Assembly: GCA_028874075.1 (NCBI GenBank)
Contig: JAPPLU010000012.1
Span: 1-36,321, forward strand
Length of the DNA: 36,321 bases
Direction of reading: 5' to 3'
Origin: Chloroflexota bacterium
GTDB taxonomy: Bacteria > Chloroflexota > Dehalococcoidia > Lucifugimonadales > UBA3495
Below the pieces are notes generated by a model that ran no database searches, was not told where the DNA came from, and worked only from the letters and a program-made list of their open reading frames with translations. A program made the translations under genes and the position numbers. Positions 27,256 through 34,934 of the stretch are shown here, piece by piece (the first letter of the stretch is position 1; each line of letters begins with the position of its first letter).

Positions 27256-27274
27256 CTAGCAGCCCGTCCGAGGA
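27256..27274 (+). repeat. Solo MITE-type terminal end
   Basis: CTAGCAGCCCGTCCG at 27256-27270 matches 14 of 15 bases of the MITE end at 19860, in the left-end orientation, and continues AGGA like the other MITE end (AGA). No partner end is found to the right before narK. Its CTAG is shared with the target duplication of the IS701-type element, so that element inserted exactly at the edge of this older end. Confidence 0.65.
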
Positions 27275-27477
27275 TTGGCTGTAGGCAACCGGCGGGGGAC
27301 GAAAGGGTTTGGTGAATGCCAGAAGGACCCGTGGGAACGTGGCGACTGGGAAACGAAGAGGCCCGCTGTTTCCGGGTCTGCCGTTGCAACGTCCCATGTC
27401 CATCAACCGCTTCGGTCGGCGATTCTATCTGACCGGGTACCTCCTCAGAATTACGCCCTATTTTCGGGTATTGATCT

Positions 27478-28863
27478 TTAGTCCGCCGCCGCGGGGACAG
27501 CCTCCTCGGCCAAAGCTCTTCTCCTTGCCAAAGCTCCCTCCATGGCCTTCCGTTCTTCCGCTTCCCGCTGCGGGGAGAACCGCACCAGGATAGCCAGGGG
27601 GGCCAATGCTACTACCACTATACCGATGAGCAACAGGGCGTCTCCGAAGGTGAGACTTTCCATCCGAAACAGGAAACCAGCGGCCACCGCGCCGGCGTTG
27701 CCACCGGCGCCGACGATGCCCGCCACCGAACCAAGGGCCTTGCGGTTGATGAAGGGCACCACCGAGAAGGTGGCCCCCTCGGACATCTGGACAAAGAGGC
27801 TGAAGATGATCATGGCGCCCACGGCCAAGAAGAGGGTCGCCATCTGGGAGAAGAGGATCAAGGCCAACCCCTCCATTAAAAGGACGCCTCCCAGGAACAT
27901 CACCCGGCCCCGGAGTCCGAACTTGATGCCGAACTTGTCGCCGAACATTCCGCCCAGGGTGCGGGCAAAGATATTCATCAGGCCGAACAGGCCCGCAATC
28001 AGGCCGGCGGTGGCCAGGTTCAGGTCAAACCGGTCGTAATAGTACAGGGCCGCCACGTTGTTGATGGTCAACTCTACGCCGAAGCAAGCGCCGTAAATGA
28101 CGAAAAGGGCCCATACCCGGTAGTCCCGGGCCGCTTCCAAGAAGGAACCGCTGACCGACGGGGAGGGGGCCATTTTGCCGGCGGCCCGCAGGTCCCGGTA
28201 GTTGCCCTCGGGAGAGTCTTGGGTCAGGAAATAGTAGGCAAAGCCGGTGAGCAGCAAGCCGAAGCCGGGGACTACCATGGCTACCCGCCAGCCCAGGACC
28301 TCGTTGGCTCCCAGCATTACCACCAGGGTCAGCACCAGGGGCATGACTATCTGGGTGACGCCGCCGCCCATGTTGCCCCAACCGGCGGTGGTGGCGTTGG
28401 CCGTGCCCACCACATTGGGCGCAAACATCACCGAAGTATGGTACTGGGTGATGACAAAGCCTGCGCCAATTACCCCAATGGCCAGGCGAAACAACAGGAA
28501 GCTCTCGTAGTTCTGGGCCAGGCCTATGCACATCACCGGAATTGAACCCAGCACCAGCAGGCCGGAATACGCCAGGCGAGGACCGATGCGGTCGCACAGC
28601 CAGCCGATGACCAGCCGGGCCAGGATGGTGATGGCCACGGAGGCGATGATGGTGTTGCCAATCTGGGTCTTGGTCAACCCCAGGTCGTCCCGAACCAGGA
28701 CCATCATGGGGGCGATGCCGAACCAGCCGAAAAAGGCCAGGAAGAAGGCGAACCAAGTTAGGTGGAAGGTCCGCATATGGGGCTTGGAAAGACTGAAAAT
28801 ACGAATGCGTGTGGCCTTGTCCGACGGCGGCGATAACAGAACTTCCGAACCTTTGACTTCCAT
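27478..28863 (-). CDS. narK: NarK-type nitrate/nitrite transporter (MFS)
   Basis: 461 residues with about 12 hydrophobic segments. The N-terminal half carries 'TWFAFFLAFFGWFGIAPMM' and the nitrate signature 'TAGWGNMGGGVTQIVMPL'; the second half has the matching 'GIVGAGGNAGAVAAGFLF'. Both glycine-rich signatures define NarK/NasA nitrate or nitrite carriers in the inner membrane. ATG 28863 is preceded by AAGGAGG at about 9-10 nt. It is the last gene of the nas operon, 33 bases after nirA. Whether it works as a nitrate/H+ symporter or nitrate/nitrite antiporter cannot be told. Confidence 0.9.
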   Translation of the reverse strand: MEVKGSEVLLSPPSDKATRIRIFSLSKPHMRTFHLTWFAFFLAFFGWFGIAPMMVLVRDDLGLTKTQIGNTIIASVAITILARLVIGWLCDRIGPRLAYSGLLVLGSIPVMCIGLAQNYESFLLFRLAIGVIGAGFVITQYHTSVMFAPNVVGTANATTAGWGNMGGGVTQIVMPLVLTLVVMLGANEVLGWRVAMVVPGFGLLLTGFAYYFLTQDSPEGNYRDLRAAGKMAPSPSVSGSFLEAARDYRVWALFVIYGACFGVELTINNVAALYYYDRFDLNLATAGLIAGLFGLMNIFARTLGGMFGDKFGIKFGLRGRVMFLGGVLLMEGLALILFSQMATLFLAVGAMIIFSLFVQMSEGATFSVVPFINRKALGSVAGIVGAGGNAGAVAAGFLFRMESLTFGDALLLIGIVVVALAPLAILVRFSPQREAEERKAMEGALARRRALAEEAVPAAAD

Positions 28864-28896
28864 GACTCCGGTCCTCCTTCTTGTTGACTGGTTCGG

Positions 28897-30420
28897 CTAC
28901 GCCGACAGCGCAGCCGGCGCGGGCCTGAGACTCTCCAGCGCCTTCGACAGGGCTTTGGGCAACTCATTGCAGGGCACGTTTTCCAGGGTCTTCACCGCCG
29001 ACTCGCCGTCGGTGATGATGCCGGCGGCCGCGGCCGCCTTGCCGCCCAGGAACACGTCCACTGCCTCCACTACCTCACCGCCGATGCGCTCCTTCTTGCC
29101 CAGCAGCCCGATGTCGGCCACGGTGTGGTTGCCGCAGGCGTTGGGGCAGCCCGACCAGTTGATGGACAGGGCGGGCAGGTTTCCGGCCACCTCCTTTTCC
29201 AGTTCGCGGGATGTCTCCAGGGCCAGGCCCTTGGTGTCCACCAAGGCAAAGTGGCAGTAGTCAATGCCGGTACAGCTGACCAGGCCCCTCATTACCGGCG
29301 AAGGGTCGGGCCGGAATTCCCGCAGCAGTGGTTCCCGCTTCAGGGCCGGCAATACCCCGTCCGGGACGTTGGGAATGATGAGGTTCTGTTCGCCGGTTAA
29401 GCGAATTTCCCCGTTGCCGTAGGTGTCGGCCAGGCGGGCCACCTCCATCATCTGTGCGGCGGTGATCCGGCCCACCGGCACCACCAGGCCCACGTAGTTC
29501 AGGCCAGCTTCCTTCTGAGGGTGAATGCCGATGTGGTCGGACTTGCCTTCTTTTGCGGCCGACCGTCCCGCCGTGAGCAGGGGATGGCCTGCTCGCGCTT
29601 CAAGCTCGCTACGGAACCGGGCCGCGCCCCACTCCTCCACCAGGAAGGCCAGGCGCGACTTGTTGCGCGCCTCCCGGGGCCCGTAATCACAGTAGAGCAG
29701 GGTGATTTTGCTGCACAGGACCGCCGCATCCCGGGGCAGCACGAATATGTCCAGGTCGGTGGCGGGGCGAAAGCCGCCGGAACCCTGCTTGCCGCCCACC
29801 GCTACGTTGAAGCCCCTGAACTCCTGGCCGTCAATGGTGCGCAGCGCCGGCGTCAGGGCGATGTCCTGGGTGACGGCGTGGGTGCAGTTGTCCAGGCAGC
29901 CGGTGATGGTGACGTTGAACTTGCGGGGCAGGTTGGTGTATTCCCGGTTGCCTACGAAGATGCTGCTATATTCCCGCACCACCTCGGAGGCGTCGAACAG
30001 TTCATTGGGAGTTAGGCCGGCCACTGGGCAGCCCATGATGCCACGGACGTTGTCCATGCCCGTCTGCAGGGACACAATGCCCACCGCTTCCAGCCGGTCC
30101 CAGATTTCCTGGACCTGGTCTATGCGGAACCAGCGCAACTGTATCTGCTGGCGGGTAGTCAGGTCGGCGAAATCCTTGCCAAAATCGCTGCTGATCCCGG
30201 CAATGGCCCGGAACTGGGCGGCATTGCTGATGCCGTTGGGTACGCGCAGCCGCATCATGAAGTGGCCCGGAGTCTGGCGGCGCAGGAAGACGCCCAGCCA
30301 CTTGAGGCGTTCCCTGTCCCCGTCGCTGATGGTCTCCCAACCCTCAGCGGCATAGCGGGGCAGGTCGACCCTGACGTCCAGCCCGTTCTTTTCTGCCTTG
30401 TAGGCCTCAATCTTGTTCAC
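28897..30420 (-). CDS. nirA: Ferredoxin-type assimilatory nitrite reductase
   Basis: 507 residues of the nitrite/sulfite reductase family. Two ferredoxin-like half domains are followed by siroheme/4Fe-4S modules; the cluster cysteines are in 'SCTGIDYC' near residue 382 and 'SGCPNACG' near 423. 'DLTTRQQIQLRWFRIDQ' near 85 and 'GCLDNCTHAVTQDIAL' near 180 are typical of NirA. It reduces nitrite to ammonium with six electrons in the cytoplasm. The start is GTG 30420 with AGGAGG 9 bases upstream. The operon context argues for nitrite rather than sulfite as substrate. Electrons probably come from ferredoxin. Confidence 0.9.
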   Translation of the reverse strand: MNKIEAYKAEKNGLDVRVDLPRYAAEGWETISDGDRERLKWLGVFLRRQTPGHFMMRLRVPNGISNAAQFRAIAGISSDFGKDFADLTTRQQIQLRWFRIDQVQEIWDRLEAVGIVSLQTGMDNVRGIMGCPVAGLTPNELFDASEVVREYSSIFVGNREYTNLPRKFNVTITGCLDNCTHAVTQDIALTPALRTIDGQEFRGFNVAVGGKQGSGGFRPATDLDIFVLPRDAAVLCSKITLLYCDYGPREARNKSRLAFLVEEWGAARFRSELEARAGHPLLTAGRSAAKEGKSDHIGIHPQKEAGLNYVGLVVPVGRITAAQMMEVARLADTYGNGEIRLTGEQNLIIPNVPDGVLPALKREPLLREFRPDPSPVMRGLVSCTGIDYCHFALVDTKGLALETSRELEKEVAGNLPALSINWSGCPNACGNHTVADIGLLGKKERIGGEVVEAVDVFLGGKAAAAAGIITDGESAVKTLENVPCNELPKALSKALESLRPAPAALSA

Positions 30421-30475
30421 GATTCTGCTCCTCCTGTAGCCGTTTCATGCCAGCCGCCCGGTACTCGTCAACCTT

Positions 30476-32041
30476 CTAACTGGAACCAGGGCTCACCTTT
30501 ACGGTCGCCCTTGAAGGGCCGGCATTTTCGATGGTGGGAAACGCGACCTTCTTGCCACCGATTACGCTGATGGCGGTGGCGGACTGGGATGCCGACCGGT
30601 TTGCCTCAAAGGCGACGATGGCCTTGACCTGGGGCTTGCAGGCGCCGCAGCCTGAGCCGGCGCGGGTGGCGGCGCAGACGGCTTCCAGGGTGGATTGACC
30701 TTGCTGGCAAACCTGGATGATTCTGCCCTTGGTGACTCCATTGCAGTTGCAGACCTGGGCAGTGTCGGGCAGTTCGGCCACGTCCATGCGAGCGGCGACA
30801 CCGGCGCCGGGGAACAGGAGACCGGCCCGGTTTTCGGGCAGAAGCTCGCCCCGGTCAAAGGCCTGCAGCACTCCGGGAGCGGTGAGCCCGTCGCCCAGCA
30901 AAATGGCGCCGGCAAGTCTGCCATTGCGGACGATCAGCTTCTTGTAAACGCCCCGGGCGGGCTCGCTGTAGTGGACCTGTTCGTCCTCATCGGTCTGGGG
31001 GTCCTTGTCCCCCATGATCGCCAGGTCAACGCCCAGGACCTTGAGCTTGGTGGAAAGCTTCACTCCCCGAAAGGATGCCTCCGGATTCTCGCCGGTCAAC
31101 TGTTCGGCCAGAATGCGAGCCTGTTCCCACAGGGGGGCCACCAGCCCGAACAGCTTGCCCCGGTGCTGTGCGCACTCGCCGATGGCGTAGATATTGCGGT
31201 CGTTGCGGCAGGAAAGGTCGTCCTGGATGACGATGCCGTGCTGGACGTGGAGCCCGGCCTGCCTGGCCAAATCAATGTTGGGGCGCACTCCGGCGGCGAC
31301 GACAATCATGTCGCATTCCAGTTCCTCGCCGTCCTTGAACTTCAGCCCGCCGACGGGAGCTCCGGCGAAAGGGGGCGTGACGGACACGGCCAGTTTGTCC
31401 AGGTGGATGTTCAGACCCAGGTCCTCAAGAGTCTCCTTCAGCATGGCGCCGGCCGGCGCGTCCAACTGGCCGTTCATCAGGTGGCCGCCCAAGTGGGCAA
31501 TGTGGACTTCCAGGTGCCGTTCCAGCAGTCCTCGGGCCGCTTCCAGGCCCAGCAGCCCGCCGCCGATTACCACCGCCCGTCGGGCGGTAGCAGCGTGGTC
31601 AATCATGGCCTGGCAGTCCTCCAGGGTGCGGAAGGAGAACACGCCGCTCCTCAGAAAGCCGTCCTCGTCGTGCATGCTTTCGACGGGCGGGAGGAAGGGC
31701 GTGCTGCCCGTGGCAATGACCAGCTTGTCGTAGGACTCGGAAATGCCCCCGGCGGCATATACCGACTGTCCCATGCGGTCAATCCACCCGGCCTTGACCC
31801 CGGAGTAGAGCTTGATGCCCTGCTCCTCGTACCAGGACAGGTTGTTGATGAAGGTGTCTTCGGGCCGGTGGGCGCCGGCCAGGACGCTGGAGAGCAGGAT
31901 TCGGTTGTAGTTGCCGCAGGATTCCTCGCCGAACATGACGATGTCGTACATTTCGGCGCCGTCCCGGGCCACCAGTTCCTCCACGAACCTGGCCCCTGCC
32001 ATGCCGTTGCCAATCACTATCAGGCGCTCTTTCTTCAGCAT
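30476..32041 (-). CDS. FAD/NAD(P) oxidoreductase with BFD-like [2Fe-2S] domain (nitrate reductase electron-transfer subunit)
   Basis: 521 residues matching the N-terminal part of NADH nitrite reductase large subunits (NirB) without the siroheme domain. The FAD site 'IVIGNGMAGARFVEEL' is at residues 8-23 and the NAD(P) site 'VVIGGGLLGLEAARGL' near 155-170. A BFD-like [2Fe-2S] module near 430-466 has 'CNCNGVTKG' and 'GSGCGACK', four cysteines. In Bacillus and Klebsiella such a protein passes electrons from NADH to the assimilatory nitrate reductase. It lies between nasA (77 bases) and nirA (55 bases), which supports that role. ATG 32041 has GAGG 6 bases upstream. Confidence 0.88.
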   Translation of the reverse strand: MLKKERLIVIGNGMAGARFVEELVARDGAEMYDIVMFGEESCGNYNRILLSSVLAGAHRPEDTFINNLSWYEEQGIKLYSGVKAGWIDRMGQSVYAAGGISESYDKLVIATGSTPFLPPVESMHDEDGFLRSGVFSFRTLEDCQAMIDHAATARRAVVIGGGLLGLEAARGLLERHLEVHIAHLGGHLMNGQLDAPAGAMLKETLEDLGLNIHLDKLAVSVTPPFAGAPVGGLKFKDGEELECDMIVVAAGVRPNIDLARQAGLHVQHGIVIQDDLSCRNDRNIYAIGECAQHRGKLFGLVAPLWEQARILAEQLTGENPEASFRGVKLSTKLKVLGVDLAIMGDKDPQTDEDEQVHYSEPARGVYKKLIVRNGRLAGAILLGDGLTAPGVLQAFDRGELLPENRAGLLFPGAGVAARMDVAELPDTAQVCNCNGVTKGRIIQVCQQGQSTLEAVCAATRAGSGCGACKPQVKAIVAFEANRSASQSATAISVIGGKKVAFPTIENAGPSRATVKVSPGSS

Positions 32042-32118
32042 CTTTATCCTCGCGGGGGAGGTTTCTTCGGTCGATTTCCCTGTTTCCGGAGAGTGGCGTG
32101 CCTACACATTCCCGGGGT

Positions 32119-34206
32119 TCACTCCTTGACGATTCGTACGGCGCAGACTTTGAACTCGGGCATCCGGCTGATGGGGTCCAGGGCCGGGTTGGTCAGCAGG
32201 TTCGCCGACTGTTCGTTGGGCCAGTGGAAGGGAGCAAATACTGTGTCGGGGCGAATGTCGTCGGTGAGCCGCGCCCGAACCCTGGCCGCGCCGCGCCGGG
32301 TTTGCAGGGTCAGCCAGTCGCCATCGACCAAGCCGTAACGTTCTGCCGTGACGGTGTTGATTTCGGCCAGAGGTTCGGGAGCCATGGCATCCAGCTCCGC
32401 AATTCTCCTGGTCTGGGTGCCGGACTGGTACTGGGCCAGATTGCGGCCGGTGGTCAGGTACAGGGGACATTCTTCGTCCGGCTCTTCCGCCGCCGGACGG
32501 TGCAGTACTGGATGGAACCGGGCCTTTCCGCTGGGAGTGGGGAAGGAGTAGGCGAACAACCGGGGCGTGCCCGGGTGGTCCATAGAAGGGCAGGGCCAGA
32601 AGACTCCCTGGTTGGCTTCTATCTTTTCGTAGGTGATGCCCGAGTAGTCGGCCGCACCACCGGCGCTGGCGGCCCGAAGTTCGTCAAAGACCGCCTCGGG
32701 ACTGGCGTAGGTGAACCATTGCTCCCTGCCCAGCCGGGCCGCCAGTCGCTCCAGCAGTTCCAGGTCGGTCAGTACCCCTGCCGGCGGGTCGAAGGCCCGC
32801 CGGCGGCGGATGACCCGGCCTTCCAGGTTGGTCATGGTGCCCTCTTCCTCGGCCCATTGTGCCGCCGGCAGCACCACTTCGGCCAGCTGCGCCGTCTCCG
32901 ACAGGAAGAAGTCGGCAACTACCAAGAAGTCCAGGGACTCCAGGCGTTCCCGGATGTTATTGCCGTGGGGCGCGGACACCGCCACGTTGGAGCCCAGCAC
33001 CAGCAGCGCGCGAATGCCGCCTTGGGGGCCCAGGCTGTCGAGAAGTTCGTAGGCGGACTTGCCGGGACCGGGTAGTTCGTCCTCCGGAAAGTCCCAGACG
33101 GCAGCGATGTGCTGGCGGGCCGCTGGGTCGGCGATCAGGCGGTAGCCAGGAAGCTGGTCGGCCTTCTGGCCGTGTTCTCTGCCACCCTGGCCGTTTCCCT
33201 GTCCCGTAAGGCAGCCGTAACCCGAGTAGGGGCGGCTCACCTTGCCCAGGGCCAGGGCCAGGTTAATGAAAGACAGCACGTTGGACACCCCCTGAGCCTG
33301 CTGCTCGGCGCCCCGTCCTGTAAGAATCATGGCGGCGCTGGCACGTCCCAGCAGGCGCGCCGCTTGCAGTAGTTCGGCTTCCGGTACCCCAGTGATTCTT
33401 TCTACCCGCTCGGGCCAGTAGGTGGCGGCTACCTGGCGCACCCGTGCAAAGCCCTCGGTGCGCTCCCTGATGTAGTCGTGGTCAATGAGGTCGTCGCGGA
33501 TTAGCAGGTGCAGCAGGCCGTTGGCCAGGGCCGCATCGGTGCCGGGGGTGAGCCGCAGGTGCAGGTCCGCCGCCGCCGCCGTCTTCGTGCGGCGGGGATC
33601 GGAGACCACCAATACTCCGCCGTTGGCCCGCTGGGCCTCGAAGTACTGCATTATGGGCGGCATGGTCTCCGCCACGTTGCTCCCGGCCAGCAGTATCACT
33701 TCAGCTTGGGCGATGTCTTCCAGGGGGAAGGGCAGCCCCCGATCGATACCGAGGGCCCTGATCCCGGCAGCGGCAGCGGAAGACATGCAGAAGCGGCCAT
33801 TGTAGTCAATGTTGGCGGTGCCCAGCGCCACGCGGGCGAACTTGCCCAGCAGGTAGGCTTTTTCGTTGGTCAGCGACCCGCCGCCGAAGATGCCCACGGC
33901 GTCGGCGCCGAAATCGGTCCGAGTTTTCCGGAATCCCTCCGCCACCCGGTCCAGGGCCGTGTCCCAGGTTGCCGGAACCAGCTGTCCGCCGGCGTCTCTT
34001 ACCAGCGGCGTGAGGAGCCTTTCCGGGTGGGCCAGGGCCTCGGCGGCGGTCCAGCCCTTGATGCACAAGGCCCCCTTGTTGACGGGGAAATCCGCGTCGC
34101 CGGCCACGACCGCCGCGTCCCGGGGGCCGGACAGCCGCATACCACACTGGAAAGCACAGTAGGGGCAGTGGGTGGCAGTGTCATGCTGGAATTCGGTGGA
34201 GGCCAT
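32119..34206 (-). CDS. nasA: Assimilatory nitrate reductase catalytic subunit (molybdopterin, 4Fe-4S)
   Basis: 695 residues of the molybdopterin oxidoreductase family. The N-terminal 4Fe-4S site is Cys14, Cys17, Cys21 and Cys48 ('HCPYCAFQCGM' and 'GALCIKG'). Cofactor-binding blocks follow: 'GGGSLTNEKAYLLGKFAR', 'LAGSNVAETMPPIMQYF', 'SDPRRTKTA', and near the C-terminus 'LTTGRNLAQYQSGTQTRR' and 'FAPFHWPNEQSANLLTNPALDPIS', typical of NasA/NarB. No signal peptide, so cytoplasmic and assimilatory. It is the first gene of the operon, so the nitrate-responsive promoter should lie just upstream (34207-34330). The length is normal and the frame intact. Confidence 0.92.
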   Translation of the reverse strand: MASTEFQHDTATHCPYCAFQCGMRLSGPRDAAVVAGDADFPVNKGALCIKGWTAAEALAHPERLLTPLVRDAGGQLVPATWDTALDRVAEGFRKTRTDFGADAVGIFGGGSLTNEKAYLLGKFARVALGTANIDYNGRFCMSSAAAAGIRALGIDRGLPFPLEDIAQAEVILLAGSNVAETMPPIMQYFEAQRANGGVLVVSDPRRTKTAAAADLHLRLTPGTDAALANGLLHLLIRDDLIDHDYIRERTEGFARVRQVAATYWPERVERITGVPEAELLQAARLLGRASAAMILTGRGAEQQAQGVSNVLSFINLALALGKVSRPYSGYGCLTGQGNGQGGREHGQKADQLPGYRLIADPAARQHIAAVWDFPEDELPGPGKSAYELLDSLGPQGGIRALLVLGSNVAVSAPHGNNIRERLESLDFLVVADFFLSETAQLAEVVLPAAQWAEEEGTMTNLEGRVIRRRRAFDPPAGVLTDLELLERLAARLGREQWFTYASPEAVFDELRAASAGGAADYSGITYEKIEANQGVFWPCPSMDHPGTPRLFAYSFPTPSGKARFHPVLHRPAAEEPDEECPLYLTTGRNLAQYQSGTQTRRIAELDAMAPEPLAEINTVTAERYGLVDGDWLTLQTRRGAARVRARLTDDIRPDTVFAPFHWPNEQSANLLTNPALDPISRMPEFKVCAVRIVKE

Positions 34207-34330
34207 TTGCGGTTGCGGACTCCCTCTTTCGGTTTCGTTGCAACCAGCGTATGGGAGACTTATTTCGTCGGTATGACGAAGGTGTAACCAAAGATTTACG
34301 ACTGTGTTAAAAGGAGAGTAGGAAGCGGAA
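34207..34330. promoter_or_regulatory. Upstream region of the nas operon
   Basis: The 124 bases in front of nasA hold no coding frame and must carry the minus-strand promoter. A GAGGGAG lies about 15 bases upstream of the ATG, further than ideal. I cannot point to a defined NtrC, NsrR or antiterminator site. Confidence 0.3.
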
Positions 34331-34905
34331 GATTACTGGCGGATTCCACCAGTCCCAGCCACGGCGATAAGGCCAACTGATACTCAGCCGTGCGCCTGAA
34401 AAAGGGGAAAGTAGAGTGGGGCTGGATGCTTCGGCAGGATAGGCAGAGGGGAACAGCAAATCGGGGACTGCAGGGCCTTCCTGAAGCAACTGCCTAAATT
34501 ATCGGAGGAGAAGCATCCTGGGCCCTTGGAGGTGATCTGGGACAATACGCCAACCCACCGTTGGGAAGCTATGCGGGAATACCTGAGGACGCCGGATCTG
34601 AACCTGCAACTGGCGAATCTGCCGGGCTACGGCCCAGACTTCAATGCCGAAGAGGCCATTTGGAGTTGGGCCAGAGAGGAAGCCACCAGCAACAGGCGCC
34701 TGGCGGCCAGGGTGGGGGTGCAAGAGAGGTTGCCCGATTCCTGGCTGCACTGACCCACCGGAAAACAGAGGTGAGGCGGCGCGGCCCAACGATCCTGCGA
34801 TCCAGGGTAGAGACATTACTCGGAAACTCCCAGCCCCATCCTGGCTGCCCCGCAAACGCGCATCCCACCTTGGGCTTTAGATTGGAGGTTTCGCACCTTG
34901 CCTGC
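34330..34905 (+). pseudogene. IS630-family transposase pseudogene
   Basis: Ordered fragments in several frames reconstruct the DDE domain of an IS630-family transposase: 'YSAVRLKKGKVEWGWM' (from 34381), 'EGNSKSGTAG', then 'FLKQLPKLSEE' and 'LEVIWDNTPTHRWEAMREYL' with the second Asp, 'LANLPGYGPDFNAEEAIWSW' with the final Glu, and after a missing G near 34730 'VARFLAALTHRKTEVRR' and 'ANAHPTLGF'. At least three frameshifts make it dead. The N-terminal DNA-binding part is missing. It sits between the nas operon promoter and hen1. Confidence 0.8.
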
Positions 34906-34934
34906 CGGTTGGTGTGTGCCGTACCATTGAGAAT

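Noticed and set aside
30695..32338. 547-codon plus-strand ORF
   Set aside because: It is antisense to the FAD/BFD oxidoreductase and nasA, whose protein motifs are unmistakable. High GC opens shadow frames.
33508..34287. 259-codon plus-strand ORF
   Set aside because: Antisense to the NasA N-terminal half, with Gly/Gln/His-rich low-quality translation.
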